A stretch of DNA of 64,000 bases, taken from positions 16,064,635 through 16,128,634 of the forward strand of contig CM041294.1 of assembly GCA_023052935.1 (NCBI GenBank). Direction: 5' to 3'. Below the pieces are notes generated by a model, which saw nothing but the letters and a program-made list of their open reading frames with translations, made no database searches and had not been told where the DNA came from. The position numbers and the translations under genes were made by a program. The DNA is from Piezodorus guildinii (Eukaryota > Arthropoda > Insecta > Hemiptera > Pentatomidae). Each line of letters opens with the position of its first letter. The first letter of the stretch is position 1. Of the stretch, positions 42,685 to 54,130 are shown piece after piece.

Positions 42685-43508
42685 ATTTTGCTTTCACTTA
42701 GCTATATATGAAATATACAGTAAGAGAAAGCATTGCGATTGTGAACATTTTTGAATGACCAAGTTACGGAAACGGTATGTGTGTTTGTGTGGTAAGTCTA
42801 GCCCAAAAAACGAAAAGTCGTAAAAAACGGAAATTTTATATTTGAGATAACTAAATCCCCGAGATGTTACAGCAACTTTTTCTTACAAATCGGCTGACCA
42901 GATCAACTTCATACCATGCATTTTATACCTTTTTACGATTTTCTCAAAAACAGCTCTAACGTTTTTGATTAAACTCGCTATATCAATGTTAAATTTGATG
43001 GGCATTGATATCATGTAGGTTTCATTATGATGAAAATAGTCCGACGGGGCTTAAACGCCGATAATTAAAATTTATTAAAGAACCTTAAATTTTATAGATT
43101 AAAAAAAAAAATAGGCATAACATCTAATTGATAAATAACGGCTGAATATGCAAGTTGAGAGAATTTTATAAACACTTTGAGGAGAAAAGTGCAAACATAT
43201 TTTTTTATATGCATTTTTTTGTGTATTTTTGAATACAATAATAGTAATAGAGATACATAATTTACCATTAATTATTATAAACAAAATTGTAAAAGTTAAT
43301 GGAGAGTGATAAAAAGCCGATTAAACTAACTGATTGTAATAAATAATAATATAATAGATTACTTAATAAAACATATGTTTCTACAAAAATTCAATGTAAT
43401 TAATTTTTAAACAATTTATTTTCATATCTAGCTGTATTTAAAAAAAATTAAATTGATTTTAATAACGGAGGTAAGTGAAAGTCGAGTGTTGCGGGCACCG
43501 GTTTTTTT
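42685..43508 (-). mobile_element. H-family element, near full length
   Basis: Left hairpin end GCTTTCACTTAGCTATATAT, right end GGAGGTAAGTGAAAGTCGAG and GTTGCGGGCACCGG. Several indels compared with 59013-59890. Confidence 0.82.
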
Positions 43509-43901
43509 CTCACATAACCAATTGACATAATATTTAAATATATCAAAAACATTTTATAGCGTCTTAATGTTTCACTATCTAATGACTTATTTATCATTTG
43601 TGTATATACATATATCCAATATCCTTTGAAGGAAGATGTAACACGGTACGATTAGATTTAGTGATGTAGTTTCAACTCACCTTGTAACTCCCTCTTATAT
43701 GGGCACAGGTGTAAAAGAACCTTTCGGAGATGGGATTTCCCATCCATCCAGGAAATACCCAATCCTAAAACCCAAGGCTTCTCTCTGTATTTTTTTAAAC
43801 TATTGGAATTCTCAGGAAAAACAGTTTCGAAGAGAAAATGGAAAACAAGAACATATTTATTACATACAATATTATTATTTGGTCTGTTGTAATCCTTGTT
43901 A

Positions 43902-44755
43902 TTTTTACTTTCACTTACTATATATAGTATGGGAAAGTATTACGATCGTGAAAATGTTCGAATTCCAGTTTTCAACGGAAATACACGTTTTAGGGTCCCC
44001 TGAGTCCAAATAACCAAGTCCCGCCAATAGGTCTGTGTGTGTGTCCGTGTGTGGTAACTCCCGGGCGGAAACGGAAAGTCCTATGGAACTGAAATTTCAT
44101 ATTCAAGACAAATATACGCTCGAGACCATGCATTTTGCACCTTTTTTCGAAAATGGTTCCGACAATTTTTATTGTCGACAACTTGCTATATCGATGTAAA
44201 ATTTAATGGGTTTTAATATCATTTAGGTTTCATTCGGATTAAAATGGTTTGACAGGGACTTAAATGCCGATATTTTAAATTTTTTTTCTATAAAGTAGAT
44301 TTAATTTTGTCGATTCTATAAAAATAACTATATTATCTTGTTACTACTGATTAAAAAACAGGTAAATATATAAATTGAATGGATTCGATACCCAACTAAA
44401 GGATAAAACTGAAAAAATATATTTTTTATGCATTTTTTTCTTTTTGAACATAAGAACAGTAATTTACATGTATGATATACCGTTGGAAAGCTTGAGATTT
44501 TAGAAAAAATATTATCTCATATACACGCTTTTAAAAGTTAATAGAGAATAATGAAAAGACGATACAACTAAGTGATCATTTTAGATAATAATATAATCAA
44601 TTTTTTAATGAAACACGTGTTTCTGTATAAATTCCATTTAATTAATTCCTTAACGGTATCACGCATTCTTATCTCTAACTGTATTTGAAAATCCTTTAAT
44701 TGATTCTAAAAACGGATGTAAGTGAAAGTCGTGTGTTGCCCGCACCAGAGTTTTG
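43902..44755 (-). mobile_element. H-family element, near full length
   Basis: Left end TTTTTACTTTCACTTACTAT, AGTATGGGAAAGTATTACG; (GT)n at 44034-44043; right end GGATGTAAGTGAAAGTCGTG and GCCCGCACCAGA. A ~75 bp gap in the interior near 44120. Confidence 0.85.
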
Positions 44756-45276
44756 TTTAAAATCTATAAAATAGTATAACCATTATTAATCTACATGCCT
44801 AATAAATCCATATAAAAATTAGGGTAGATGAAATATGAGCTTATTATAATTTTTCTAAAAACTAATTAATCGACACTTGGAGGTTCCTCCTCCGTCATCA
44901 AGATCTTTTCTACTTTACTTATTCTAATTTATTTAATATCTATTGTTTAAAAGTCTTTTAACCAGAATGGTGCCATGAGTGTATTACAAAAAAAAAAATT
45001 AAAACCGCGTATATATTTCGAAGTACAGTAAACCCTCGTTATAACTAACCACAAGGACTAAAAAATTCTCTGTTCGTTATAAAAGAATTCGTTATATCCG
45101 AAAAATATATTGTATGTATGTTATATGTCTTGGTATAAATTCAAGTGAAAAAACCTTGTTAAATGATGATGAAACAAGGTGAAAAATTTACTGAATTATT
45201 TAAAAGAAATCAAGTATTACAATCAAATTTAGAAAAAACGCAGTTCCAATGACCCTGTAGGGTAGAGGCAAATAAC

Positions 45277-45307
<31 letters not shown>

Positions 45308-45495
45308 CAGTGTCAAAAAGAAATATTTTGAATACAGTATTTATTTAGAAACTAAAAAAGCAGTTAAAACTATGCGCTATTCACATTGTATGTTTCACAT
45401 TTGGCATAATACTTTAAGATTAACAAAAACCATTATTTAAATTCAAAACTTAAGAAGGAACTTTCAATGTCAGAATCATAGCAATTAATATAAAG
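44756..45495. other. No gene seen
   Basis: AT-rich; poly-A of 27 bases at 45279-45305. Confidence 0.35.
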
Positions 45496-46140
45496 TTAAA
45501 ATAATAAAAACATATGAATGAAAAACAATTTTAAACGAAGCTTTAAAAAACTCTCAATTTTCGTTAGCTGAAGCTTAGCGGTTTGACTAAAGTTATTAGG
45601 TCTAAGCATATGACGTCCAGAGCTTCGACAATGTTTGTCCTTTGAACTCCAAGGTACGGTCGGGTAACTACCAGTGATGTGATCCCATGACGTTTCTGAA
45701 AGCGGATGGGTCATGTTAGTGTGGCCTATCCTTAACCTAGCAAGGACAACTTCCTCTCTTAAGAGAGGGTTTCCCTGTGCCTTCAGCCTATCAAAGAACT
45801 TGATGTGCCTCCAGCCTATTAACTCAGGCACCGAGGGTAGCGGGAGCTCCTCATAAATTGTGGCGTTTCTTGATACTCGGAGCGAAGTTCCTTTGACTAT
45901 CAGCCGATGGACGGCGTTCTGGAAGCTCTACAGTCTCTTAAGGGTAGTTTTATAGAAGAGGGTGGGTCTGATGATGGCCTTGTAGAACTACGACTTCGAT
46001 CTGGCTAGCTTAAGTCTCTTCCGGAGATGGATGGAAAAGGTTAGATGCCTGTCCACGCCATGCCCAGATCAACAACGTTGTTTGACAGATGCCATTTTAC
46101 TCCTTCCAGAGTAAAGTCCTTCGGAACCATCTTCTTTCCT
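45496..46140 (-). pseudogene. Jockey/I-like LINE remnant
   Basis: Minus strand: FYKAIIRPTLFYKTTLKRL, SFQNAVHRLIVKGTSLRVSR, NATIYEELPLPSVPELIGWR, RLKAQGNPLLREEVVLARLR and IGHTNMTHPLSETSWDHIT. YKAIIRP..FY is the thumb block, and LARLRIGHT the start of the C-terminal domain. At least four stops or shifts. Lineage distinct from the 33148 copy. Confidence 0.75.
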
Positions 46141-46624
46141 TTATCCTGTGAATTTTGTATATAGTTATTCTATGAAATCATACTTTATTCAGGAAGCCTC
46201 TTCTTTTTCTATTTATTTTATTTTTTATATCCTCTTGTTTTATTATTTTACACAATATACAAAATACGATATGTATATATGTCACAGGAATTTGTCCTTC
46301 TATTACCCGAAGGTACGGTAAACTTCTACAAGGAATATTTCTAGGTGCGCTACATGCACTTCTAACATTTTAAGGGATTTTATGCTTAAAGTTATTCTAT
46401 GAATTTACACGATTTTTAAATATCCTGTAAATTCATAGAATAACTTTGAGCAATTACATTTGCATTCATGGAGAGTATCTTCAAGTTGCTGGTAAATAAA
46501 TCAGATTCAGGACAATTGGAAGAGATCACTAATGAGAGGCTTAAAGCAGTAAACATTTATTGGGCAACTAGAAGGAATTAGTCCAGGTTGCGGTCGATGA
46601 ATGTAACAATTCAGGTATTTTCTG

Positions 46625-46662
46625 CCAACGTTGCGACCCCCATTGTGGGTCCTCATCAGGTT
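46625..46662 (-). ncRNA. Hammerhead-ribozyme-like core, left arm
   Basis: Minus strand: CTGATGA (46659-46653), stem II GGACCC / GGGGGTC, then GCAAC (expected GAAAC) and GTTGGCAG. One core position is changed. Confidence 0.6.
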
Positions 46663-46696
46663 TTCTGAAATTATAGTTTGCATTTGCCTACAATAC

Positions 46697-46740
46697 GTCC
46701 TGATGATGACCCCCAATGGGGATCGAAACGTTGGCAGAAG
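46697..46740 (+). ncRNA. Hammerhead-ribozyme-like core, right arm (intact core)
   Basis: CTGATGA (46700-46706), stem II GACCCC / GGGGATC closed by a short loop, GAAAC (46725-46729), GTT then GGCAGAAG. All invariant core residues are present. GGC after the presumed GUU site could pair with GCC at 46686-46688 to make a bulged stem I. Confidence 0.65.
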
Positions 46741-46813
46741 ATAAATGGTTAAAATTACCTAATTGTTTCATTCATCGACCGCCACCCGGATTCCTTCTCA
46801 TAATTCTCAACGG

Positions 46814-46826
46814 TCAACTAATTATA
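46814..46826. repeat. Target-site duplication, left
   Basis: TCAACTAATTATA, identical to 47569-47581. Confidence 0.88.
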
Positions 46827-47568
46827 AAAAATAATAGGCTTAGCAAACCCGCTAAGTTCGATTATTATCGAATAAAGTTTGATGCCGATACCACCAAATT
46901 CCGCCTACACAGACTCTTCCAATGTTCACCATTCAAGCCCAAACCCCGAGATCAGCCTTAACGCAATCCTCCCATCTACGCTTCGGCCTACCTTTCGGAC
47001 GCCTACCAGTCGGATCAGCAAATACCAACTTTCTCGAAATCCCCTCGTTATCGAGCCCAACAACTTTACTCGCCCATTTGAGTCTCCGCGATGCAATCAG
47101 CTCAATTATATTCACAGGATACAAGTACCGCAATTCCGCGTTGTGTAACCTTTTAAACTCCCCAGTGGCCTCATCTCTCTTCGGACCAAATATTTTACAC
47201 AATACCTTATTTCGAAAACCTTAAGCCGTTGTTCATCCTTCAAAGTAAACGGCCACGTTTCGCATCCGTAAAGAACAGTTGGAAGAATAATAGTTTTATA
47301 AATTCTAACCTTTAAGTTTTTAGATAGAAGCCGCGAACTAAGTAACTTAGCAACTGAATAATAACACGCATATTCCACCTTTAACCGGGACTTTATTTCT
47401 TCCTTGATTTCATTTTTTCTAGTTATAATTGAACCTAAATAGTTGAATTTCTCTACGTGTTTAAAAGTATGTCCTGATGCATCAATATCACCAAGATCAA
47501 CACCGTTTCTGCTACTAATCATATATTTGTCTTATCGGTATTTAATTCGAGTCTATTTCTTACCGATT
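46827..47568 (-). pseudogene. RTE-like LINE, 742 bp, with 13 bp target duplication
   Basis: Longest copy of this LINE family in the window. Minus strand from about 47568: LNTDKT-like palm end, MISSRNGVDLGDIDASGHTF, FNYLGSIITRKNEIKEEIKS, KVRIYKTIILPTVLYGCETW, RLKVF(E), KRDEATGEFKRLHNAELRYL, YPVNIIELIASRRLKWASKV and TGRRPKGRPKRRWEDCVKAD. One frameshift near 47205 (ENKV region). FNYLGS..T is the block after the catalytic box, which itself is absent. 3' tail ATTATTTTTTA. Confidence 0.9.
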
Positions 47569-47581
47569 TCAACTAATTATA

Positions 47582-47860
47582 TCCAAAATTTATCAGGCGC
47601 CTATAAAATATAATTTATTTTGGCTTTTTTATCAGAGTAAGATAGCGGATTATTATTTCAACAAATAAGATAGACACGAGTTATTGAAATACTTCGAATT
47701 TCTTTGTTTTGCATTTAAATAATTTAATATAAATAGTAAACAACCATTTAATTATTTACGTATTTAGCTTATTTACCTGTTCCAGTGGAATCGTGAAACA
47801 GGTTCTGGTTTATGGTCATCATAAAAAATATAAAGTTATTTACTTGATTTTGATTTAAAT
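47582..47860. other. No recognisable feature
   Basis: AT-rich; nothing identified. Confidence 0.3.
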
Positions 47861-48555
47861 TAAAGCAATTAACCTGAAAGTGGTGGGAGAAGATTGCCCT
47901 AGGCGAGAGAAAAATGAAAACAGATGTAGAACCATTAGCAGACACCGGGAGGAGGCCGCGAGATGAAAAATGTAACAACATTTTTGCCGGGAGAGGATTC
48001 GTTAGCAGGTGAAGCGATGTGAATTTCCTGGCGTGATTGGGTTAGCACCTAGCCAGTTGTCGACCTTGTGTTTCATCTGGCTCAGTGAGATCGCCCTTCG
48101 CCCCTCGCAGGCTATTTAAAGAATTCGGCTGTGACGGGAGCAGCTTTCAACGACCTGTCAAAGCGGAATCTGGACTATTTATTACAGGCGACAGGCGGGA
48201 GTCTTAGAGTTATTGATAAAGATCGTGGTGCCCGGAGGAGCTGTAATATGTGTTTTGTTTTTTTCTTTGCTTTCCTTGGATTTTCTCGGAACTGGGGATG
48301 AAAGCTGGGAATATGAAAGAGTCAAAAGCCCAACGGGTACCTTGACGCAAACACGTAATTATTATATCCCACCTTGGGTTATCAGGTTGCTGGGAAATGT
48401 GTCTTAATCCCGTTGTGTCTTAGTAGCCTTTAATTCATACGAAACTGTTAAGAGCTGGACTGTGCCGGGTGAAATGTATTCACAGGTGGATTACTATTTC
48501 AAAGAAATGGATTTGATTAACATTGAACACTTGACAGATGGTGAAGAATATATTA
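47861..48555. other. GC-richer unique interval, possible exon or promoter
   Basis: Stands out by composition between repeats. It contains TATTTAAA at 48113-48120 and a plus-strand frame open from about 48135 to 48405 with a hydrophobic run (VICVLFFSLLSLDFLG) but no ATG at its start; an acceptor-like TATTTATTACAG precedes GCGACAGG at 48187. A ~45 bp part (GAGCTGGACTGTGCCGG, GTATTCACAGGTGGATT at 48451-48496) recurs at 51267-51311. No protein similarity recognised. Confidence 0.3.
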
Positions 48556-48559
48556 TTAA

Positions 48560-49745
48560 CTAGCTGTAACCCGCGGCTTTGCTCGCGAATATGTCATTTT
48601 GTCTTTATTTAAATTTGCATAAATACGTTTATGACTATAAAAGGCATATGATGGAGCAGTTGTTTGGGGATGTGGTAACAAAGGAACTACCAATAAAACA
48701 CACTTATTTTTTTTTTCTTACTGGTGAGTTTTTTCTAGGTGCCTGCATCCTCAACCACTTCTCCAATATATAGTCAAAACGGTCAACAACTACTCCATTA
48801 TTATAAGACGTATAAATTTTCAAGAAATATAAATATTATATTTTTAACAATTACATTTATCAAAGTTGTTTTTAAGTGAAAATATTCCCATTCGTTGGAT
48901 CAATGTATATCAATCACATTTATGAAGCAAACGTGACTATATGCCACGATTACGTTACAGCTAAAATATATTCAGTCATTTTGGGTATTCCTACTTCTAC
49001 TGGATTGCTATTGTATATTTAACAGAATAAAATGGCAACTTATTAGACTAATGATAGAATTATGGTTGATGAGGAAAGTGATTTCGAAATAACTTAACCT
49101 ATTACTATAATTAATCTAATACAACTATAAATATCTTGTTTCTAATATCGAGACACATTGAAATAATAGAACAAAAACTACACTTCTTTATCTTTGTTTG
49201 CGGTTTGGTGAATCCAATTTGATAAATAAAATATTTAAATAATTTGCTACAAATTACGAAAGATGTTGATAGTGACTATGTTGAATGAGGTTATATAAAA
49301 GAAATACAGGTGAGTAGCTACTCTGTTTATGATAAATAAAAGATTTTAACTCCTTTGCAAGTCATTCAAATGAGTACTTATAATTTTTCTGAAAACGTAT
49401 AGTAATATGTATTTCATTATAAATGGAAACTATAATGTTAATTTTTTTTTTATAAATAAGAACGCATAGAAACAATCAACACACACTTATATTTGAATTA
49501 ATAGTCACATATGTGAAGATATAGGAAGGTTACCATGTTTAACCAGTGTTGCCACAGTTAAACAAATTTTGTTTTACGTTTTAGAAAAATATATTTTTAA
49601 ACCATTTAGAATAGTAATAAAAACTATCCTATCATTTAAGTTGTACCAAATAACAGATACTTACGAAGTTTGATCAAAGTCGGTTCAGTAATTTCATAGT
49701 TTATCCCGAACAAACATTGTGACACGAGATTTTTATATATATAGA
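48560..49745 (-). mobile_element. Non-autonomous Helitron (family Z), copy 2, both ends intact
   Basis: On the minus strand: starts A^TCTATATATATAAAAATC (TC at 49745-49744), ends CGAGCAAAGCCGCGGGTTAC, AGCTAG^T with CTAG at 48563-48560. Insertion between A and T, TC start, GC hairpin and CTAG end are the Helitron hallmarks. 1186 bp, no Rep or helicase frame, so it depends on a relative such as the one that left 29884-30403. Confidence 0.87.
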
Positions 49746-49795
49746 TTTGTTATTAATTAATTAATTTGTAGTTATTATTTACTAAATGTATTTTG

Positions 49796-50078
49796 TTTGT
49801 TTATTCGTTTAAGGTCAATTTTATGCAACTATGGCTAATCGGACGATGCTACAGTGGGAGTCCTAAATTTGCCTATCCAGGTTTTATTAGGATAGGGATC
49901 TTTAACGAGTACCTGACATCGCACAGGCTCGAGACCACCTTTTAACGTCCCCTCCGAAGGACGGCGTAACTAAGGATTTTTTACTCCCATTAAAAAATCC
50001 TAGGACCACCTGCAGGTTTGAACCCGTGACCTTTGGCATGGGAGGCTGTCACGCTAGCCAACCAGCTCAAGTGATCCC
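49796..50078 (-). repeat. SINE-A, near full length
   Basis: Tail TTATTCGTTTAAGGTCA, CTAATCGGACGATGCTACAG; head on the right (GGTTTGAACCCGTGACC, GGCTGTCACGCTAGCC). Begins ~50 bp beyond the Helitron. Confidence 0.85.
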
Positions 50079-50830
50079 AACACTTGAAGTCTAAATGTAT
50101 TTTAATTTTTGTTTAATTTTCGTAAAATTGTAATCAACATTTTCATTTTATAATTACAGTTTTATTATTTATTGAAATAGATCCTCTGTAAATAATGTTT
50201 AGCAATGTAATGACAAAGAGAATGTTTGGTTTTGTAAATATAAGATATTTAAGTTGTTGTCATTATTAATAGTTCTTTAGTGATTCCTAGGCCATTAACA
50301 TTTTAAGTCAAAATCGCACTATATTCCTGTTAAAAATAAGTTGTCTACATTCTGTATCTGGAGGATAATTCTCAGTAGGTTCCATATCAGTTTTTGAAAA
50401 TTTTGAACACAAATGATTGACTTTTTATTAACCAATTAATTTTATTATTAATACATTTAAATGTAGACTAGAAACAAATATCTCCTAATTTTTTACAAAA
50501 TGTTCTACAGTATGTTTTATATAATTAGGGTCTTACTTTTCAATTAACAAGAGGTGGTAAGTTGTTAATTTCATTCTTAGGACTCCACATAAAATTACTA
50601 TGGTGACTAAAAAACAAAATGGATGATATTTTGTTGACTTATAAACTGACAGATGTTCAATGTAAGTAAAAAAAAAAAAAAAATCACAAACAAATTTATT
50701 CATATTCAGGAAAGAAATAATAAATTAACTATATTCTTTTAATAACCATGATAAATAATAATATAATAATAAATTAACTATATTCTTTTAATAACAAACT
50801 TTAGAAATAGAAGAATGTATTTCTTAAAAA
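50079..50830. other. No recognisable feature
   Basis: AT-rich; a 27 bp near-direct duplication (AATAAATTAACTATATTCTT) at 50719-50786. Confidence 0.35.
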
Positions 50831-50975
50831 GAATATTTTTAGAGCGCAGCCAATGGGTGGCGTCTCTTCATGTATTTCATGTCAGTTTCCTATATCCATC
50901 ACATTTACTTGTGGTATATAATTATACAGTTGTAAATATCAATAAATAGCTTAAAAAAAAAAGAAAAAAAAAAAA
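50831..50975 (+). repeat. Jockey LINE 3' UTR
   Basis: GAGCGCAGCCAATGGGTGGC, ATCACATTTACTTGTGGT and AATATCAATAAATAGC plus an A-rich tail match the 3' UTR of 33148-35025. No coding part: an extreme 5' truncation. Confidence 0.8.
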
Positions 50976-51029
50976 GAAGTTCCAAAGTAGCTAAGCTGAT
51001 AAGGTTAAGAATTGAAATCAGGAAGTAAA

Positions 51030-51266
51030 ATGGCCGACCTACCTTTCATCTCTCGCGAGACAGTAGTTTAAGTAAACGCCGTACCAACAACGCTCCCAGC
51101 TGAAATCGGAGTTCAGCTATCTACCGTAGTTTTAACCTGGGGTAAGCTTACCTTAGGTTGAACCGAGGCTGGTGCAACTGGCCCTCAGAAAGACTGGTGA
51201 GCCCACCAGCCCTACTAGAAGTGACTCACACTCCCATGGGGCTTAGAAAAAAACAAAAACAAAAAA
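51030..51266 (+). repeat. Possible SINE (SINE-D)
   Basis: GC-richer segment ending GAAAGACTGGTGAGCCCACC, CTACTAGAAGTGACTCACAC, CCCATGGGGCTTAG and an A-rich tail. The same 3' end recurs at 60897-60970. Length and poly-A end fit a SINE, but no A/B boxes were found. Confidence 0.5.
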
Positions 51267-51378
51267 GAGCTGGACTGTGCCGGTTGAAATGTATTTACAG
51301 GTGGATTTAAAAATGTCTTCTTCTTCTCTAAAATACTTTCAATTCTGCAGAGTCTACAAAGATGAGTATATCATCTAT

Positions 51379-51515
51379 TTAGTACTGATAAAAAACGGAT
51401 AAATTTATAATTTGAACGAATACGGCGATATCTGGAAATTTTTCTGTTTTTGAACATCAGAGCAGTAATATATACGTATGATTTACCGTTAGAAAGCTAC
51501 AGATTTTTTTTATCA
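51379..51515 (-). repeat. H-family fragment
   Basis: AACGGATAAATTTATAATTT, TTTTTGAACATCAGAGCAGT, GATTTACCGTTAGAAAGCTA correspond to the H interior. Confidence 0.6.
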
Positions 51516-52440
51516 CCTCACCCTAAACCAAATTTTTCATCACATATTCTCTCAACTATTTACAATCAATTTTATTATAAATACGTTTTATATTTATTAT
51601 TATAATAGATATAGTGAAAAGATTTCTGAGGAAATATGAACCATCTGTTTTTCATCAAGTCTTTTCCCATCTCAGTAAGATTCAAATGATGATGGAATAA
51701 GCAAAAACATCTCAATGCTTGGAGTAATTTAGATTTCATTAATTACAAATTTAAATCCTTCCTGACGCTTCATTATCTGCAGCCGTTACTACCTGCTTCC
51801 AGTATTCTAATCTATTACAGATCTCAAAGGCTTACAGTTTCTCTACAAAGAGAGGGATTTCCGATAAAGAGGATTTTCGGAATAGATTCGGCTCAGAACG
51901 CAGAGAAAATCTTTACAGATTAAGATCGATTTTTAGATTACTCATTGAGCCTTTGATATGACCATCAGATTACTGAAAAGCTGCGCTAAATATTTATCTG
52001 CTATGCGAAGCAATCATTTTCGAACGAAGGAAACATTGGAGAGTTGCAGTTGTCTATGGCATATCGCAATATTCCAAATAAAAGTTGATTTTGATAGTAA
52101 ATATCGTTTAGATACGTATAAGAATTATTTATGATATATGTCTATGATAGATGTTATGAGCGAGAATTGTTCGGATAAATTAGTCCTACAAGAGTGGCGG
52201 TAATTTTAAGAATTTAGATGGGACCTATAGAAACTAAATGTCAATATATCAAAGAAAAATCAATGAAATACTAGCCTGAAAGCAAAACTCTGGTACATCG
52301 ACCAGTTATTACTTATAGTCCAAAGGCTGGGGCGGACAAATGCGTATTATAAGAAGAAAATTTTCAATACGATTTTCACATTTTACCAACTTGTACACCT
52401 TTTTTGTTCGCCACCTCAAAATGGTCGGAATCCAAAATGG
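51516..52440. other. No recognisable feature
   Basis: Mixed AT-rich DNA without repeat or coding similarity recognised. Confidence 0.35.
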
Positions 52441-52442
52441 CC

Positions 52443-54130
52443 ATCCAAAACGGTCCAAATCGAATTGACCGCATTTTAACATTATAAAAGTAAATATTAC
52501 AAAAAACAAATCATGTACGAAAATATTCATTATTAAACAAACTAATGGATATTTATATATATACAGAATTTAATATACCTGAGAAACTTATATGCTTGAT
52601 AAAGCTTACCATGAAGGAGGTGAGATGTATGGTGAGAGTAAATGGTGACAGGTCCAAGGAATTTCGTGCAGATAAAGGACTCCGACAAGGGGATGCACTA
52701 GCCTGTTTGCTGTTTAATCTTGAGAAGGCCGCAAGAGATGCTGGTTTACGCGAAATAGAGGGAAATATATTTACCAGACTTGTCCAGCTCTTCGCTTACG
52801 CATACGACATAGACATTGTGGGACGCTCTCTACAGTCCGTGACTGATGCCTTTCTGGCTCTGATGGGTCCTGCCAGCAGAATTGGACTGAACGTTAATGA
52901 GTCCAAAATAAAATATATGGTAACATAAGAAATCCCAATGCTAGGCGAGACAGTCACTATGGGGCTTCATAAGTTTGAGAAGGTCTCAGAGTTCACATAC
53001 CTGGGATCAGTGGTCACCCAAGATAATAACCCCGATATTGAGATAAGAAGAAGAATAACTGCAGCTAACAAATGCAACTTTAGGTTAGGCAAGCAGCTAA
53101 CCAGGCGGATACTCTCCAGACAGACCAAGCTCCACCTCTATAAGACATAGGTGCGTCCCGTACTGCTCTATGGATCAGAGTTTTGGGCGACTTCAAAGGC
53201 GACCGAGAAGGAACTCCTAATTTAAGTTCTCCGCCGTATTTTTGGAGGAGTGAAAGTTGTAGAGGAGTGGAAGCGGCGCACAAATCAGGACCTCTACAAT
53301 GCTTTTGGAGAAGGTGATGTGGAACAGGCTATGAAGTTAAGGCGCCTAAGATACGCAGGGCATATTGCCAGGATGGAAAATGGAGAAATGCCCAAAATAT
53401 TGCTCACTCAGCCGATCCATGGGATAAGAAGAAGAGGAAGACCAAGGTTGAGATGGTCGGATGGTGTGGCAGCGGACGCTCGCATGTTGCTGGGAATTAG
53501 GAGCTGGATGGCATCAGCTCAAGACCGTGATGATTGGAGGAGGCGGTTGGAGGAGGCCAAGACCCGTGACCGGGTTGTAGCGCTGTGTAATAATAATAAT
53601 AATAATAACAATAATGGATATTAAATAAGCTTCGATTCGAGAGCTGATAGACGTATGTAGGTTTTATAGATATCGAGATGTCTTTCTCGAAATAATACAT
53701 TGCATTTTAACTACGACAGTTGATCTAATTTTAACTTTATGAAGGTAAATATTACAGAAACCAAGCATTATATGAAAATACTCATCATAATATGAATTAA
53801 TGGACATTGAATAAGCTTTAATTTCAGACCTGATAGACGTCTGTAGGTCATTTAGGTACCGAGATATCTTAGTCCATATAATACTTTGTGTCTTAAACAA
53901 AGGAACTGGCCGACTTTAAACATATCATAGAAACTGCCAATTTTACTAAACTACTTATAATAATAAAAATTAACAAGCATCTGATAAGATTTAATATGAG
54001 AGGTGACAGGCGGCTGTAGGTCTTATATGTACCGAGATATCTTTTACCATGTAACACATTGTGTTCCAAATACACGAATTGACCTCATTTTAACATTATG
54101 AAGGTAAGTGTTACAGAAACCCTGTGGATA
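52443..54130. repeat. ~180 bp tandem repeat, about 3.5 units, interrupted by a LINE
   Basis: Recurring blocks: ATTTTAACATTATGAAGG (52472, 53731, 54083), GATAGACG(T)..TGTAGGT (53645, 53831, 54005) and TACCGAGATATCTT (53676, 53858, 54031). Spacing 173-187 bp. The first unit is split at 52553 by the RTE-like LINE, and its rest resumes at 53612. Confidence 0.8.
52554..53611 (+). pseudogene. RTE-like LINE reverse transcriptase with mutated catalytic box
   Basis: Flanked by an 11 bp target duplication TAATGGATATT (52543-52553 and 53612-53622). Reads FNIPEKLICLIKLTMKEVRC, RVNGDRSKEFRADKGLRQGD, ALACLLFNLEKAARDA, then LFAYAYDIDIVGRS where the first catalytic Asp of YADD is Tyr, NVNESKIKYM, stop, FTYLGSVVTQDNNPDIEIRR, stop near 53150, LLYGSEFWAT, RRLRYAGHIARMENGEMPKI and GRPRLRWSDGVAADARMLLG. 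The GLRQGD and FAYADD boxes and the GHIARM..GRP.RW tail are typical of an RTE/BovB-like group. 3' (AAT)n tail 53589-53611. 5'-truncated: endonuclease absent. Confidence 0.93.

Larger units (their letters stand above)
46582..46790. repeat. Inverted pair of hammerhead-bearing Penelope-like ends
   Basis: Arms 46582-46660 and 46700-46785 are inverted copies (GCGGTCGATGAATG / CATTCATCGACCGC, TTCTGCCAACGTTGCGACCC / GGGGATCGAAACGTTGGCAG). The ~40 bp between them is unpaired. Each arm has a complete hammerhead-like core facing the outside. Confidence 0.85.

Noticed and set aside
48213..48407. Small secreted or membrane protein
   Set aside because: Only a TTG begins the frame and no in-frame ATG lies upstream before the stop; kept as a possible exon only.
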